A stretch of DNA of 64,000 bases from Pelomonas sp047654785 (GCF_047654785.1 NZ_JASGKQ010000003.1:1612001-1676000), one strand, 5' to 3'; positions 45,327 through 53,906 are shown, numbered from the stretch's first letter. Numbers and translations are program-made. The notes: generated from the letters alone by a model not told the origin.

Positions 45327-45817
45327 TGTTCATCTCCCCTTCCCCGTGGCCGGCGCGGGCGCTGGCGGCCATGGCCGTGGCCAGCGTCGCTGCGGTGGGC
45401 GTGGCGCTGGTCGCGCAGCACCAGTTCGGCGTCAAGCCCTGCCCGTGGTGCGTGCTGCAGCGGGCCCTCTACCTGGCCATCGGCACGTTCTCGCTGCTGG
45501 GCTGGCTGGCCCGGGGCCGGCGCTCGCTGCGCCAGGGCGCACTGGTCGTCGTGCTGATGCTGTGCGCCGCGGGCCTGACGGCGGCGGTGTTCCAGCACGA
45601 GGTGGCGTCGCAGAGTGCCAGCTGCGCGATGGGCCTGGCCGACCGGATCGTCACCGCGCTCGGCCTGGAAGAGCTCTGGCCGCCGGTGTTCATGATCACC
45701 GCCAACTGCGCCGAGGCGGCCGCCTACCGGCTGCTGGGCCTGCCCTACGAGGTGTGGAGCGGCGTGCTGTTCGTGCTGCTGGGCGCGACGGGCCTGGCGG
45801 TGCTGAACAAGCGCTGA
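45326..45817 (+). CDS. dsbB: Disulfide bond formation protein B
   Basis: 163 residues with four transmembrane helices. Both redox pairs are present: C39-P-W-C42 after the first helix, and C100/C128 in the second periplasmic loop. DsbB reoxidises DsbA and passes electrons to ubiquinone. It is coupled to the RidA gene by a 1-nt overlap and converges on ggt with a 7-bp gap. Confidence 0.94.
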   Translation: MFISPSPWPARALAAMAVASVAAVGVALVAQHQFGVKPCPWCVLQRALYLAIGTFSLLGWLARGRRSLRQGALVVVLMLCAAGLTAAVFQHEVASQSASCAMGLADRIVTALGLEELWPPVFMITANCAEAAAYRLLGLPYEVWSGVLFVLLGATGLAVLNKR

Positions 45818-45824
45818 CCGCCCT

Positions 45825-47615
45825 TCACTCCCCGCTCACCACGCCTTCGCGGCGCGGGTCCGCGCCGCCCGTCCAGCCGGCCGGGCCGCGCAGCAGCACC
45901 TGCAGGCCGCTGGTCAGGTCGGCCTCGCCGACCCGGTGGCCGCGGCCGCGCAGCGCGGCCAGCTGCGGCTCGCCCAGCGCGCCGCGCTCGACGATCAGCG
46001 TGCCGGTGTTGAAGTGGCCGAAGTTGGGCAGGTCCACCGCCTGCTGCGCGCCCAGGCCCCAGGCCAGCGCGCCGGTGAGCACCTTGGCGACGTAATGGAT
46101 GATCACCGGCCCGCCCGGCGATCCCGCCACCATGACGAGCCGGCCCGCGCGGTCGAACACCAGCGTCGGCGCCATGCTGGAGCGCGGCCGCTTGCCCGGC
46201 TCCACGCGGTTGGCCACCGGCCGGCCGTCGGCGCCCACCGGGTCCAGCGAGAAGTCGGTGAGCTGGTTGTTCAGCATGAAGCCGCCGGCCAAGCCGGTGC
46301 CGCCGTCGCTCATCACGCGGTTGCCGAAGGCGGACTCGACGCTGGTCGTCATCGCCACCGCGTGGCCGCGCGCGTCGACGATGCTGACGTGGCTGGTGCC
46401 GTGCTCCGGCTGCTCGGCCTGCGGCGCCAGCGCGCGCGGCAGCGCGCCGGGGTCGCCCGCGGCGGCCGGCGCCATCGCGCGCTCGCCGATCGACGCGGCG
46501 CGCGCCGCCAGGTAGGCCGGCGCGAGCAGCTGCAGCCAGTCGCCGCCGGGCGCGGCGACGAAGGCGGGGTCGGCGATGAACTGCGCGCGGTCCGCGAACG
46601 CCAGCTTGGCGGCCTCGGCGTAGGCGTGCAGCCAGTCCGCCGTCAGGCCGGTGGCTGCGCGGGCGCGCGGCTGGGCGTCGAGCAGGCCGAGGATCTGCAT
46701 CACCGTCAGGTGCCCCGACGTGGGCGGCCCGACGCCGCAGACGCGGTAGCCGCGCCAGTCGTTGCACAGCGGCGGGCGCCGCACCGGCCGGTAGGCGGCC
46801 AGGTCGGCCGTGCTCAGCAGGCCCGGGCGGGCGTGGCCCTGCACGCGGCGCACGATGTCCGCCGCCACCGGGCCGGCGTAGAAGCCGGCCGCCGCGCCGC
46901 GCCGGGCGATGCCGCGCAGCACGGCGGCGTAGGCCGGGTTCTTCAGCACCGTGCCGGCGGGCCTGGCCTGGCCGTCCGCGCCGAAGAAATACGGCCCGGC
47001 CTGCGGGTCGCCGCGCAGCGCCGGCTCGCCCGCGGCCAGCTCGGCCAGCCGCGGGCTGACGGCGAAGCCCCGCTCGGCCAGCCGGATGGCCGGCTCGAAC
47101 AGCCGCGCCCAGGCCAGCCGCCCGTGCGCGCGGTGGCCCTCGGCCAGCATGGCGAGCACGCCCGGCGCGCCCACCGACAGGCCGCTCAGCACCGCGTCGC
47201 GCATCGCCAGCGGCCGGCCGTCGGGCCGCAGGAACAGGCCCGGCGTGGCCGCGGCGGGCGCGGTCTCGCGGCCGTCCCAGGCGCTGACCTGGCGGCCGTC
47301 CCAGTGCAGCAGGAAGGCGCCGCCGGCGATGCCGCTGGACTGCGGCTCCACCAGGCCCAGCACCGCCTGCACGGCCACGGCGGCGTCGAACGCGGAGCCG
47401 CCGGCCCGCAGCATCGCCACGCCGGCCTCGGCCGCCAGCGGGTTGGCCGCCGTGACGGCGAAGCGCCGGGCCGGCGCGGCGAGGCCGGCAGCGGGCCGCG
47501 AGGCGCGGGTGGTGGCGGCCTCGGGCTGCTCCAGCGGCTGCGCCCGGGCCGGCGGCGCCAGGGCCGCGGCCAGCAGCAGCGCGGCCGGCAGGCGGCGCAC
47601 CGGAAAGGCGCTCAA
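45825..47615 (-). CDS. ggt: Gamma-glutamyltransferase
   Basis: 596 residues with a signal peptide (LPAALLLAAALAPPARAQ). The autoprocessing nucleophile Thr lies in EHGTSHVSIVDARGHAVAMT, with GSPGGPVIIHYV and SSMAPTLVFDRAGRL typical of the small subunit. It is a periplasmic enzyme that cleaves glutathione and gamma-glutamyl compounds. It lies 2 bp after the CoA-transferase B gene on the same strand and may be read through from it, though no functional link is clear. Confidence 0.95.
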   Translation of the reverse strand: MSAFPVRRLPAALLLAAALAPPARAQPLEQPEAATTRASRPAAGLAAPARRFAVTAANPLAAEAGVAMLRAGGSAFDAAVAVQAVLGLVEPQSSGIAGGAFLLHWDGRQVSAWDGRETAPAAATPGLFLRPDGRPLAMRDAVLSGLSVGAPGVLAMLAEGHRAHGRLAWARLFEPAIRLAERGFAVSPRLAELAAGEPALRGDPQAGPYFFGADGQARPAGTVLKNPAYAAVLRGIARRGAAAGFYAGPVAADIVRRVQGHARPGLLSTADLAAYRPVRRPPLCNDWRGYRVCGVGPPTSGHLTVMQILGLLDAQPRARAATGLTADWLHAYAEAAKLAFADRAQFIADPAFVAAPGGDWLQLLAPAYLAARAASIGERAMAPAAAGDPGALPRALAPQAEQPEHGTSHVSIVDARGHAVAMTTSVESAFGNRVMSDGGTGLAGGFMLNNQLTDFSLDPVGADGRPVANRVEPGKRPRSSMAPTLVFDRAGRLVMVAGSPGGPVIIHYVAKVLTGALAWGLGAQQAVDLPNFGHFNTGTLIVERGALGEPQLAALRGRGHRVGEADLTSGLQVLLRGPAGWTGGADPRREGVVSGE

Positions 47616-47617
47616 GC

Positions 47618-48256
47618 TCAGAGCAGCGGCACGCCCGTCTTGCCCTGCGCGAACTCGCGCGTCACGCCGTCGGCCAGCTCGACGAGCTTGAGGCCCTCGG
47701 GCACCACGTCGAACACCCCGAGGTCCGTGATGATGCGGTCCACCACGCCGACGCCGGTCAGCGGCAGCGTGCAGGCGGGAAGGATCTTCAGGTCTTCGCT
47801 GCCGTCCTTCTTGCGCGCGACATGCTCCATCAGCACGATGACGCGCTTCACGCCGGCCACCAGGTCCATCGCGCCGCCCATGCCCTTGACCATCTTGCCC
47901 GGGATCATCCAGTTGGCCAGGTCGCCCCGGCCGCTGACCTGCATGGCGCCGAGGATGCTGAGGTTGATCTTGCCGGCGCGGATCATCGCGAAGCTGTCGT
48001 GGCTGCCGAAGATGCTGCTGCCGGGCAGCGTCGTCACGGTCTGCTTGCCGGCGTTGATGAGGTCGGCGTCCACCTCGTCCTCGGTCGGGAACGGGCCGAT
48101 GCCCAGCATGCCGTTCTCGCTCTGCAGCCAGACCTCCTTGTCCGGCGGCACATGGTTGGCGACCAGCGTCGGGATGCCGATGCCGAGGTTCACGTAGAAG
48201 CCGTCCTCCAGCTCCTGCGCCGCGCGCGCGGCCATCTGGTCTTGCGTCCAGGCCAT
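47618..48256 (-). CDS. scoB: 3-oxoacid CoA-transferase subunit B
   Basis: 212 residues with the catalytic Glu motif SENGMLGIGPFP and the N-terminal YVNLGIGIPTLVANHVP. Together with subunit A (1 bp upstream) it moves CoA between succinyl-CoA and acetoacetate, as used for ketone-body or polyhydroxybutyrate-derived acetoacetate. A different dicarboxylic donor cannot be excluded. Confidence 0.94.
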   Translation of the reverse strand: MAWTQDQMAARAAQELEDGFYVNLGIGIPTLVANHVPPDKEVWLQSENGMLGIGPFPTEDEVDADLINAGKQTVTTLPGSSIFGSHDSFAMIRAGKINLSILGAMQVSGRGDLANWMIPGKMVKGMGGAMDLVAGVKRVIVLMEHVARKKDGSEDLKILPACTLPLTGVGVVDRIITDLGVFDVVPEGLKLVELADGVTREFAQGKTGVPLL

Positions 48257-48257
48257 G

Positions 48258-48965
48258 TCAGTTCTCCTTCTTGGGCGACAGCGTGAGCTTCTCGATGCGC
48301 TTCTCGGGCTGCGCGTTCACGACGATGCGATGGACGTAGATGCCCGGCAGGTGCACGTCGTCCGGGTCGATGCTGCCGGTCTCGACGACCTGCTCCACCT
48401 CGACGACGGTGAGCTTGCCGGCCATCGCGGCGGCCGGGTTGAAGTTGCGCGCCGTGCGGCGGAACACCAGGTTGCCGCTCTTGTCGGCCTTCCAGGCCTT
48501 GACCAGCGCCACGTCGGGCACCAGCGCCCGCTCCAGGATGTAGGCCTCGCCGTCGAACTCGCGCACCTCCTTGCCCTCGGCGATCATCGTGCCCACGCCG
48601 GTGCGCACGAAGAAGGCCGGGATGCCGGCGCCGCCGGCGCGCAGCTTCTCGGCCAGCGTGCCCTGCGGCGTGAACTCCAGCTCCAGCTCGCCGGCCAGGT
48701 ACTGGCGCTCGAACTCCTTGTTCTCGCCGACGTAGCTGGAGATCATCTTCCTGATCTGCCGCGTCTCCAGCAGCTGGCCCAGGCCGAAGCCGTCGACGCC
48801 CGCGTTGTTGGAGATCACCGTCAGGCCCTTGACGCCGCTGTCGCGCAGCGCCGCGATCAGCGCCTCCGGGATGCCGCACAGGCCGAAGCCGCCGACGGCG
48901 AGCAACTGCCCGTCCGCCACCACGCCGCGCAACGCCTCGTCGGCGCTCGGGTACACCTTGTTCAT
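48258..48965 (-). CDS. scoA: 3-oxoacid CoA-transferase subunit A
   Basis: 235 residues starting MNKVYPSADEALRGVVADGQ, with the signature LLAVGGFGLCGIPEALIAAL and VISNNAGVDGFGLG. A GGAGACGG site precedes the ATG at 48965; the longer in-frame start adds nine unlikely residues. It is the first gene of the scoAB pair and divergent from a PAS-LuxR regulator (99 bp apart), which probably controls it. Confidence 0.94.
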   Translation of the reverse strand: MNKVYPSADEALRGVVADGQLLAVGGFGLCGIPEALIAALRDSGVKGLTVISNNAGVDGFGLGQLLETRQIRKMISSYVGENKEFERQYLAGELELEFTPQGTLAEKLRAGGAGIPAFFVRTGVGTMIAEGKEVREFDGEAYILERALVPDVALVKAWKADKSGNLVFRRTARNFNPAAAMAGKLTVVEVEQVVETGSIDPDDVHLPGIYVHRIVVNAQPEKRIEKLTLSPKKEN

Positions 48966-49028
48966 GCCACCGTCTCCTGGCGATTCAGACACGGGCGCAA
49001 GGGTACTATCGCGCGCCCTCGGCCGTCG

Positions 49029-49046
49029 TTACGCAAGATCACGTAA
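49029..49046. promoter_or_regulatory. Short inverted repeat between scoA and the PAS-LuxR gene
   Basis: TTACG (49029-49033) and CGTAA (49042-49046) surround an 8-bp spacer, 18 bp before the regulator start. The arms are short, so chance is possible, but the location suits an autoregulated operator that could also affect scoA. Confidence 0.3.
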
Positions 49047-49064
49047 AGCCCACTCCCTACGCGC

Positions 49065-49610
49065 ATGGACCCGGACTACCGCAACGCCTTCCAGCTCGCG
49101 CCCATCGGCCTGGTGCTGTCGGCGCAGCGCCAGATCGTGGACTGCAACGAGCGCGTGCTGCAGATGTTCTCGGCCACGCGCGGGCAGCTCGTCGGCCACA
49201 GCTTCGCCGTGCTCTACCCCAGCGCCGCGGAGTTCGAGCGCACCGGCGCGCGCATCGTCGCCAGCCTGGACGCGCAGGGCCGCTACGCGGACGACCGCGT
49301 GATGCGCCGCGTCGGCGGCGGCGAGCTGTTCTGGTGCCACGTCAGCGGCCGCGCGCTGGACCCGGCCGACCCGCATGCGCGCGGCATCTGGAGCTTCGAG
49401 GACCTGTCCGCCCGCCGCCAGATCTCGGCCGACCTGACGCCGCGCGAGCGCGAGATCGCGGCGCTGCTGGTCGAGGGCCAGACCAGCAAGGGCATCGGCC
49501 GCCGCCTGGGCGTGAGCCCGCGCACGGTGGACGTCTACCGCGGCCGGCTGATGAAGAAATACCGCGCCGGCAGCACGCCCGAGCTGATCAACCGGCTGCT
49601 GTCCGCCTGA
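49065..49610 (+). CDS. PAS domain LuxR-type transcriptional regulator
   Basis: 181 residues. A PAS fold comes first (FQLAPIGLVLSAQRQIVDCN; VGGGELFWCHVSGRALDP; GIWSFEDLSARRQ) and a LuxR/FixJ HTH fills 122-181 (LTPREREIAALLVEGQTSKG then IGRRLGVSPRTVDVYRGRLM). There is no receiver domain, so it senses a small signal directly. It is divergent from scoAB and probably activates it; similar pairs occur in Burkholderiales. The ligand is unknown. Confidence 0.88.
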   Translation: MDPDYRNAFQLAPIGLVLSAQRQIVDCNERVLQMFSATRGQLVGHSFAVLYPSAAEFERTGARIVASLDAQGRYADDRVMRRVGGGELFWCHVSGRALDPADPHARGIWSFEDLSARRQISADLTPREREIAALLVEGQTSKGIGRRLGVSPRTVDVYRGRLMKKYRAGSTPELINRLLSA

Positions 49611-49617
49611 GCGCGTT

Positions 49618-50460
49618 TCAGTTGAACACGCCCTGGCGCAGCCACTTGGTCGCCACCCACTTCTCGCCCTCGACGACGGGCGAGCCGCCGTGCAGCGTCT
49701 GCGTGGCCGGGTGCGGCCGGTCGTAGCTGAAGAACACGGCGTTGCCCTTGACCGGCGCCACGTCCAGGCCGATGTCCGGGAAGATCGTGGAGCCGCCCGC
49801 CGCGGGCGTGTTCAGGTAGATGACCAGCGTGCCGACACGCTGGCCGCCGCGCCGCAGGATGTTGGCCGTGCTGGCGTGCGCGGGGTCGAAGTAGTCGTAG
49901 TGCGGCTGGTACTCCGCGCCCGGGCTGTAGCGCAGCACCTGCAGGCCCTCGCCGTGGTCCAGCGGCCAGCGCAGCAGCGCGGCGATGCGCCCCTCGACGC
50001 GCTGGATCAGCGCCGTCTCGCCGCGCTCGAAGAACATGCCGTCGCTGGTGCGCGCGGCGTTCACCTCGCTGCCGTCGCCGCCGGTGGCCACCGTTTCCGA
50101 GCGGGACAGCCGCTGCGTGGCCAGCGCGATGATGCCGTCGCACTCCTCGCCGGAGAGCAGGTCGGCGAACACCACCACGCGCGGCTGGCGCAGCGCCATG
50201 ACGACCTTGACCGGCCGGTCGCCCGCGTCCAGCACCGGCGCGAAGCGGCTCAGGTCGGGCTCGGGCAGGCCGGGCGTCGCGCCGGCCGGCGCCGTCAGCG
50301 TGGCCGACTGGCCCAGCGTGCGGGCCAGCGCCTGGCGGGCGATGGCCTCGTCCCAGCCGCTGCCCAGCATGGCGGCCAGGATGTTCTGCGACGGGTGGCC
50401 GGCGCGCGACTGCTCGGCGATCCAGTCGCACAGTTCGGGGGTGATGGCTTGTTGGCTCAT
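49618..50460 (-). CDS. 2OG-Fe(II) oxygenase, prolyl 4-hydroxylase-like
   Basis: 280 residues with a C-terminal P4Hc double-stranded beta-helix domain. Iron ligands H187-x-D189 (YQPHYDYFDP) and H257 (TLHGGSPV) and the 2-oxoglutarate lysine K267 are present. The N-terminal 60 residues (ITPELCDWIAEQSRAGHPSQ) form a small helical region. It hydroxylates an unknown substrate, perhaps a protein prolyl residue. It overlaps the yaaA stop by 4 nt and is translated after it. Confidence 0.9.
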   Translation of the reverse strand: MSQQAITPELCDWIAEQSRAGHPSQNILAAMLGSGWDEAIARQALARTLGQSATLTAPAGATPGLPEPDLSRFAPVLDAGDRPVKVVMALRQPRVVVFADLLSGEECDGIIALATQRLSRSETVATGGDGSEVNAARTSDGMFFERGETALIQRVEGRIAALLRWPLDHGEGLQVLRYSPGAEYQPHYDYFDPAHASTANILRRGGQRVGTLVIYLNTPAAGGSTIFPDIGLDVAPVKGNAVFFSYDRPHPATQTLHGGSPVVEGEKWVATKWLRQGVFN

Positions 50461-51236
50461 GGCTTGCGGCGGAAGACGAGGCGCTCGGGGGACGAGGCCT
50501 CGGGGGCCAGACGATAGCCGTCCAGGTCGAAGGCCCGCAGCCCCTCGGGCGTTTCCAGGCGCTGCTGGATGGCGAAGCGCGCCATCAGCCCGCGGGCGCG
50601 CTTGGCGAAGAAACTGATGACCTTGTAGCCGCCGTTCTTCCAGTCCTCGAACTGGCAGTCGACGACGCGCGGCTTCAGCGCCGGGCGGTCCACCGCGCGG
50701 AAATACTCCTGCGACGCCAGGTTGACGATGACCGGCGCCCGCTCGCCCCGGGCCAGCCCGTTCAGGTGCAGCGCGAGGCGGTCGCCCCAGTGGTCGTACA
50801 GGCTGGCGCCGGCCGGGGTCCGCAGCCGCGTGCCCATCTCCAGCCGGTAGGGCTGCATGCGGTCCAGCGGCCGCAGCAGGCCGTACAGGCCCGACAGCAT
50901 GCGCACATGCGCCTGCGCCCACACGAGCTCGTCGGCGGACAGCGTCTTCGCGTCCAGGCCGTCGTAGACGTCGCCGTCGAAGGCCAGCACCGCGGGCTTG
51001 CTGTTGCGGTCGGTGAAGCGCGGGCGCCAGGCCTGGTAGCGCTCCACATTGAGCCGGGCCAGCGGCTCGGACAGGTCCATCAGCGCGCGCACCTCGGCGA
51101 CGCTCTGGGTGCGCAGCAGCGCGATCAGCGCGGCCGTGTCGGCCAGGAACTGCGGGCGGGTCAGCCGCGGCGCCAGCGGCGGCGGCGTGGGGGTGTCGTA
51201 GTCGAGGGACTTGGCGGGCGAGAGCAGGAACAGCAT
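50457..51236 (-). CDS. yaaA: Peroxide stress protein YaaA
   Basis: 259 residues with YaaA/DUF328 family features: MLFLLSPAKSLDYDTP, PAVLAFDGDVYDGLDA, GLYGLLRPLDRMQPYRLEMG and VNLASQEYFRAVD. E. coli YaaA limits free intracellular iron under H2O2 stress and has a DNA-binding fold. It forms a tight pair with the iron-dependent oxygenase downstream (4-nt overlap), a possible iron-related link. Confidence 0.95.
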   Translation of the reverse strand: MLFLLSPAKSLDYDTPTPPPLAPRLTRPQFLADTAALIALLRTQSVAEVRALMDLSEPLARLNVERYQAWRPRFTDRNSKPAVLAFDGDVYDGLDAKTLSADELVWAQAHVRMLSGLYGLLRPLDRMQPYRLEMGTRLRTPAGASLYDHWGDRLALHLNGLARGERAPVIVNLASQEYFRAVDRPALKPRVVDCQFEDWKNGGYKVISFFAKRARGLMARFAIQQRLETPEGLRAFDLDGYRLAPEASSPERLVFRRKP

Positions 51237-51258
51237 GGGCGCGGATTCTGGCCCAGGC

Positions 51259-51699
51259 TCAAGGGCCTGCCGCGCGCCGCTCCAGGGCCGCGTGCAGCGC
51301 CATGCCGGCCAGCATCGCGGCGACGAAGGCCGCCGCCTTGGCGCTGCCCATGCCCAGCACGACGACGGCCGGCCCCGGGCACAGCCCGGCCAGCCCCCAG
51401 CCGATGCCGAACAGCAGGCTGCCGCCGACGAGGCGGCGGTCGATGGCCGTCTGCGCCGGCCACTGCAGCGGCAGGCCGGCCAGCGAGCGGCGCCAGCGCC
51501 GCGCGCCGAGGAAGGCCGGCAGGCCCACGGCGAGCGCGCCGCCGATCACGAAGGCGAGCGACGGGTCCCAGGCGCCGGCCAGGTCGAGGAAGCCCAGCAC
51601 CTTGGCCGGCACCACCATGCCCGAGACGATCAGGCCCAGGCCGAAGACCAGGCCGGACAGCGCGGCGACCAGCACGGCCACGACGGCGCCGCCCCTCAC
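51259..51699 (-). CDS. YeeE/YedE-family sulfur transport protein, second half
   Basis: 146 residues from a GTG at 51699 that overlaps the upstream gene stop (GTGA). Four hydrophobic segments are visible, with VFGLGLIVSGMVVPAKVLGF, FGIGWGLAGLCPGPAVVVLG (conserved Cys) typical of the PmpB/YedE C-terminal half. With the preceding gene it rebuilds a full YeeE/YedE unit, which imports thiosulfate or related sulfur species. Confidence 0.88.
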   Translation of the reverse strand: MRGGAVVAVLVAALSGLVFGLGLIVSGMVVPAKVLGFLDLAGAWDPSLAFVIGGALAVGLPAFLGARRWRRSLAGLPLQWPAQTAIDRRLVGGSLLFGIGWGLAGLCPGPAVVVLGMGSAKAAAFVAAMLAGMALHAALERRAAGP

Positions 51700-52127
51700 G
51701 CGGCCCCCAGCAGGTGGCGCGCGACGAACACCGTCGCGAAGCCGGCCGCCATGAAGGCGGCGGTGGCCACGGCAGAGCGCGGCGACAGCCGCGACAGGCC
51801 GCAGACGCCATGCCCGCTGGTGCAGCCGGCGCCGTAACGCGTGCCGACGCCCACCAGCAGGCCGGCGGCGACCAGCGTGCCCCAGCCCGCGTCCACGGCC
51901 GGCTGCGGCGCGCGGCCCAGCCACGCGAACAGCCAGGGCGACGCCAGCAGCCCGCCGACGAAGGCCAGCCGCCAGGCGCGGTCGCCCGGGCGCAGCAGCC
52001 CGCCGAGGATGCCGCTGATGCCGGCGATGCGCCCGGCCAGCAGCATCAGCAGCGCCGCCGCGAGGCCGATCAGCAGGCCGCCGGCCAGCGCCGGCCAGGG
52101 CGTGAAAGCGGTCCAGTCCAGGGTCAT
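51696..52127 (-). CDS. YeeE/YedE-family sulfur transport protein, first half
   Basis: 143 residues with about four transmembrane segments. The signature is GGLLIGLAAALLMLLAGRIA followed by VGVGTRYGAGCTSGHGVCGL, holding the conserved cysteines of the sulfur-relay path. It matches PmpA-type half transporters. ATG 52127 overlaps the ArsR stop by 4 nt, so the three genes form a coupled operon. Confidence 0.9.
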   Translation of the reverse strand: MTLDWTAFTPWPALAGGLLIGLAAALLMLLAGRIAGISGILGGLLRPGDRAWRLAFVGGLLASPWLFAWLGRAPQPAVDAGWGTLVAAGLLVGVGTRYGAGCTSGHGVCGLSRLSPRSAVATAAFMAAGFATVFVARHLLGAA

Positions 52128-52450
52128 GCGTCGTCCTCCTTGGGGCAGTACAGGGTGTAGAGCGTGCGCAGCAGCGCCAGCAGCCGCGGGTCGGCCACGC
52201 GGTAGATGACGCGCTTGCCGTCGCGCCGCGTGTCCACCAGGCCTTCGCGGCGCAGCACGCCGAGCTGCTGCGACAGCGTCGGCTGGCGGATGTCCAGCGC
52301 CGCCTCCAGCTCGCCGACGCTGATCTCGCCCTGCGACATCTGGCACAGCAGCAGCAGCCGCTCCGTGTTGCCCAGCGCCTTCAGCGCGGCCACCGCCTCG
52401 CCCGCGGCGGCGCGCAGCGCGAGCGGGTCGAGGGCGGCGGGCCGGGGCAT
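52124..52450 (-). CDS. bigR: ArsR/SmtB-family regulator, BigR/SqrR-like sulfide/persulfide sensor
   Basis: A 108-residue winged HTH (ISVGELEAALDIRQPTLSQQ then LGVLRREGLVDTRRDGKRVI). Two cysteines, C36 (LLLLCQMSQ) and C102 (LYCPKED), are 66 residues apart, the same spacing as the persulfide-sensing pair C42/C108 of BigR. No metal-site pattern is seen. It heads the operon with two YeeE/YedE half transporters and should release DNA when sulfane sulfur forms a Cys-S-S-Cys link. Confidence 0.85.
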   Translation of the reverse strand: MPRPAALDPLALRAAAGEAVAALKALGNTERLLLLCQMSQGEISVGELEAALDIRQPTLSQQLGVLRREGLVDTRRDGKRVIYRVADPRLLALLRTLYTLYCPKEDDA

Positions 52451-52458
52451 CGCGACAC

Positions 52459-52474
52459 TATATCGAAAAATATA
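52459..52474. promoter_or_regulatory. AT-rich palindrome upstream of the bigR-like gene
   Basis: TATAT (52459-52463) and ATATA (52470-52474) flank a 6-bp centre, 9 bp before the regulator start. BigR operators are AT-rich palindromes over the promoter, so this is the likely autorepression site. AT richness stands out in a high-GC background. Confidence 0.55.
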
Positions 52475-52515
52475 ATGAAGCGGGCTGCATGGCGGCAGCG
52501 TGGCGCAGAAATGCG

Positions 52516-52537
52516 AAGCCCCGCCGAGGCGGGGCTT
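52516..52537 (-). terminator. Intrinsic-type terminator downstream of tolC
   Basis: AAGCCCCGCC (52516-52525) pairs perfectly with GGCGGGGCTT (52528-52537). On the minus strand it starts 22 bp after the tolC stop; a short T tract (CATTT) follows. It separates tolC from the divergent bigR promoter. Confidence 0.7.
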
Positions 52538-52559
52538 GCAGGCCGGCGGGGCGCGGGCC

Positions 52560-53906
52560 TCAGCGCGTCAGCAGCGCGTTGACGGCCGTCACGTCCTCGG
52601 GGCGCAGCTGGCCCGAGGCCTGGCGCAGCCTGAGGCTGTTCACCACCACGTCGTAGCGCGCCTTGGCCAGGTCGCGCTGCGTGCCGTAGAGCTGGGTCTG
52701 CGCGTTCAGCACGTCCAGGTTGACGCGCACGCCGACCTTGTAGCCGAGCTGCGTGGCCTCCAGCGCCAGCTTGGAGGACGCCTCGGCCGCCTCGTAGGCG
52801 CTGACCTGCGCCTTCAGCGACTGCACGCCGAAGAACGCGCGGCGGGTGGCCTCGGCGACGCTGCGGCGGGCGAAGTCCAGGTCGTTGCGGGCCTTGTCCT
52901 CCAGCACCAGGGTTTCCTTGATGCGGTTCTGCGTCAGCCCGCCGGTGTAGAGCGGGTAGGTCAGCGTCAGGCCGACGCTGGCGGTCTTGCCGGTGCCGAC
53001 GCCGGAGGACTGGGCCGCCAGGCCGCTGAGGTTGTTGTGCAGGTTCTGGGCGCCGACGCTGCCGCTCAGGTCCAGCGTCGGCTGGTTGCCGGCGCGGGCG
53101 ATCTGGGTGTCCAGCTGCGCCACCTCCAGGCCCAGCCGGGCCTTGCGCACGGCGGGGTGCTGGTCGTCGCCGGTGGCGACCCAGGTGTCGACGTCGTTGC
53201 TCGGCAGCGCCGGCAGCGCCACCGGCTGGGCCAGCGCCTTGGGCTCCACGCCGGCGCGGCCGACGAACTGGTCCAGCGTCACGCGCTTGACGCGCAACTC
53301 GTTGTCGGCCGCCAGTTCCTGCGCGACCGCCAGGTCGTAGCGGGCCTGGGCCTCGCGGGTGTCGGTGATGGTGGCGGTGCCGACCTCGAAGTTGCGCTTG
53401 GCCGAGGCCAGTTGCTCGGCGATGGCGGCCTTGTTGGCCTGCGAGGTGGTCAGCGCGTCCCGGGCGGCCAGCACGTCGAAATAGGCCGTGGCCAGGCGGA
53501 CGATCAGGTCCTGCTCGGCGATGTCCAGGTCGGCCTGCGCCGCCTCCAGGCCGCGGCGGGCCTTGTCGATGGTGGGCTGGTTGGCCGCGTTGTAGACGGC
53601 GTAGCGGCCCTGCAGGCCGGCCGACAGCGTGCGGCTGTTGACGGCCTGGCCGCCCGGCGGGTCGGTGCGCCCCTGGGTGCCCGAGGCCGACAGGCCGAAC
53701 GTGGGGCGCTGCAGCGCCTCGGCCTGGGCCGCGCGGGCGGCGGCGGCGTCGGCGCTGGCCTTGGTGGCCAGGTAGGTGGCGTCATAGCCCCGCGCCGCGT
53801 CGTAGAGCTCTTGCAGGCTCTGGGCCTGGGCCGCACCGGCCATCAGGAGGCCGGCGGCGAGGGCCAGCGGTTGCAGGATCAGGCGCTGGGCGAGGACGAG
53901 GGGCAT
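52560..53906 (-). CDS. tolC: TolC-family outer-membrane efflux protein
   Basis: 448 residues with a signal peptide (PLALAAGLLMAGAAQAQ) and two OEP repeats of alternating beta and long helical segments (SLQELYDAARGYDATYLATK; NFEVGTATITDTREAQARYD; LTYPLYTGGLTQNRIKETLV; GYKVGVRVNLDVLNAQTQLY). It forms the trimeric outer-membrane channel for type I secretion or RND pumps. It is transcribed after pcm (149 bp apart), a pairing common in betaproteobacteria. Confidence 0.94.
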   Translation of the reverse strand: MPLVLAQRLILQPLALAAGLLMAGAAQAQSLQELYDAARGYDATYLATKASADAAAARAAQAEALQRPTFGLSASGTQGRTDPPGGQAVNSRTLSAGLQGRYAVYNAANQPTIDKARRGLEAAQADLDIAEQDLIVRLATAYFDVLAARDALTTSQANKAAIAEQLASAKRNFEVGTATITDTREAQARYDLAVAQELAADNELRVKRVTLDQFVGRAGVEPKALAQPVALPALPSNDVDTWVATGDDQHPAVRKARLGLEVAQLDTQIARAGNQPTLDLSGSVGAQNLHNNLSGLAAQSSGVGTGKTASVGLTLTYPLYTGGLTQNRIKETLVLEDKARNDLDFARRSVAEATRRAFFGVQSLKAQVSAYEAAEASSKLALEATQLGYKVGVRVNLDVLNAQTQLYGTQRDLAKARYDVVVNSLRLRQASGQLRPEDVTAVNALLTR

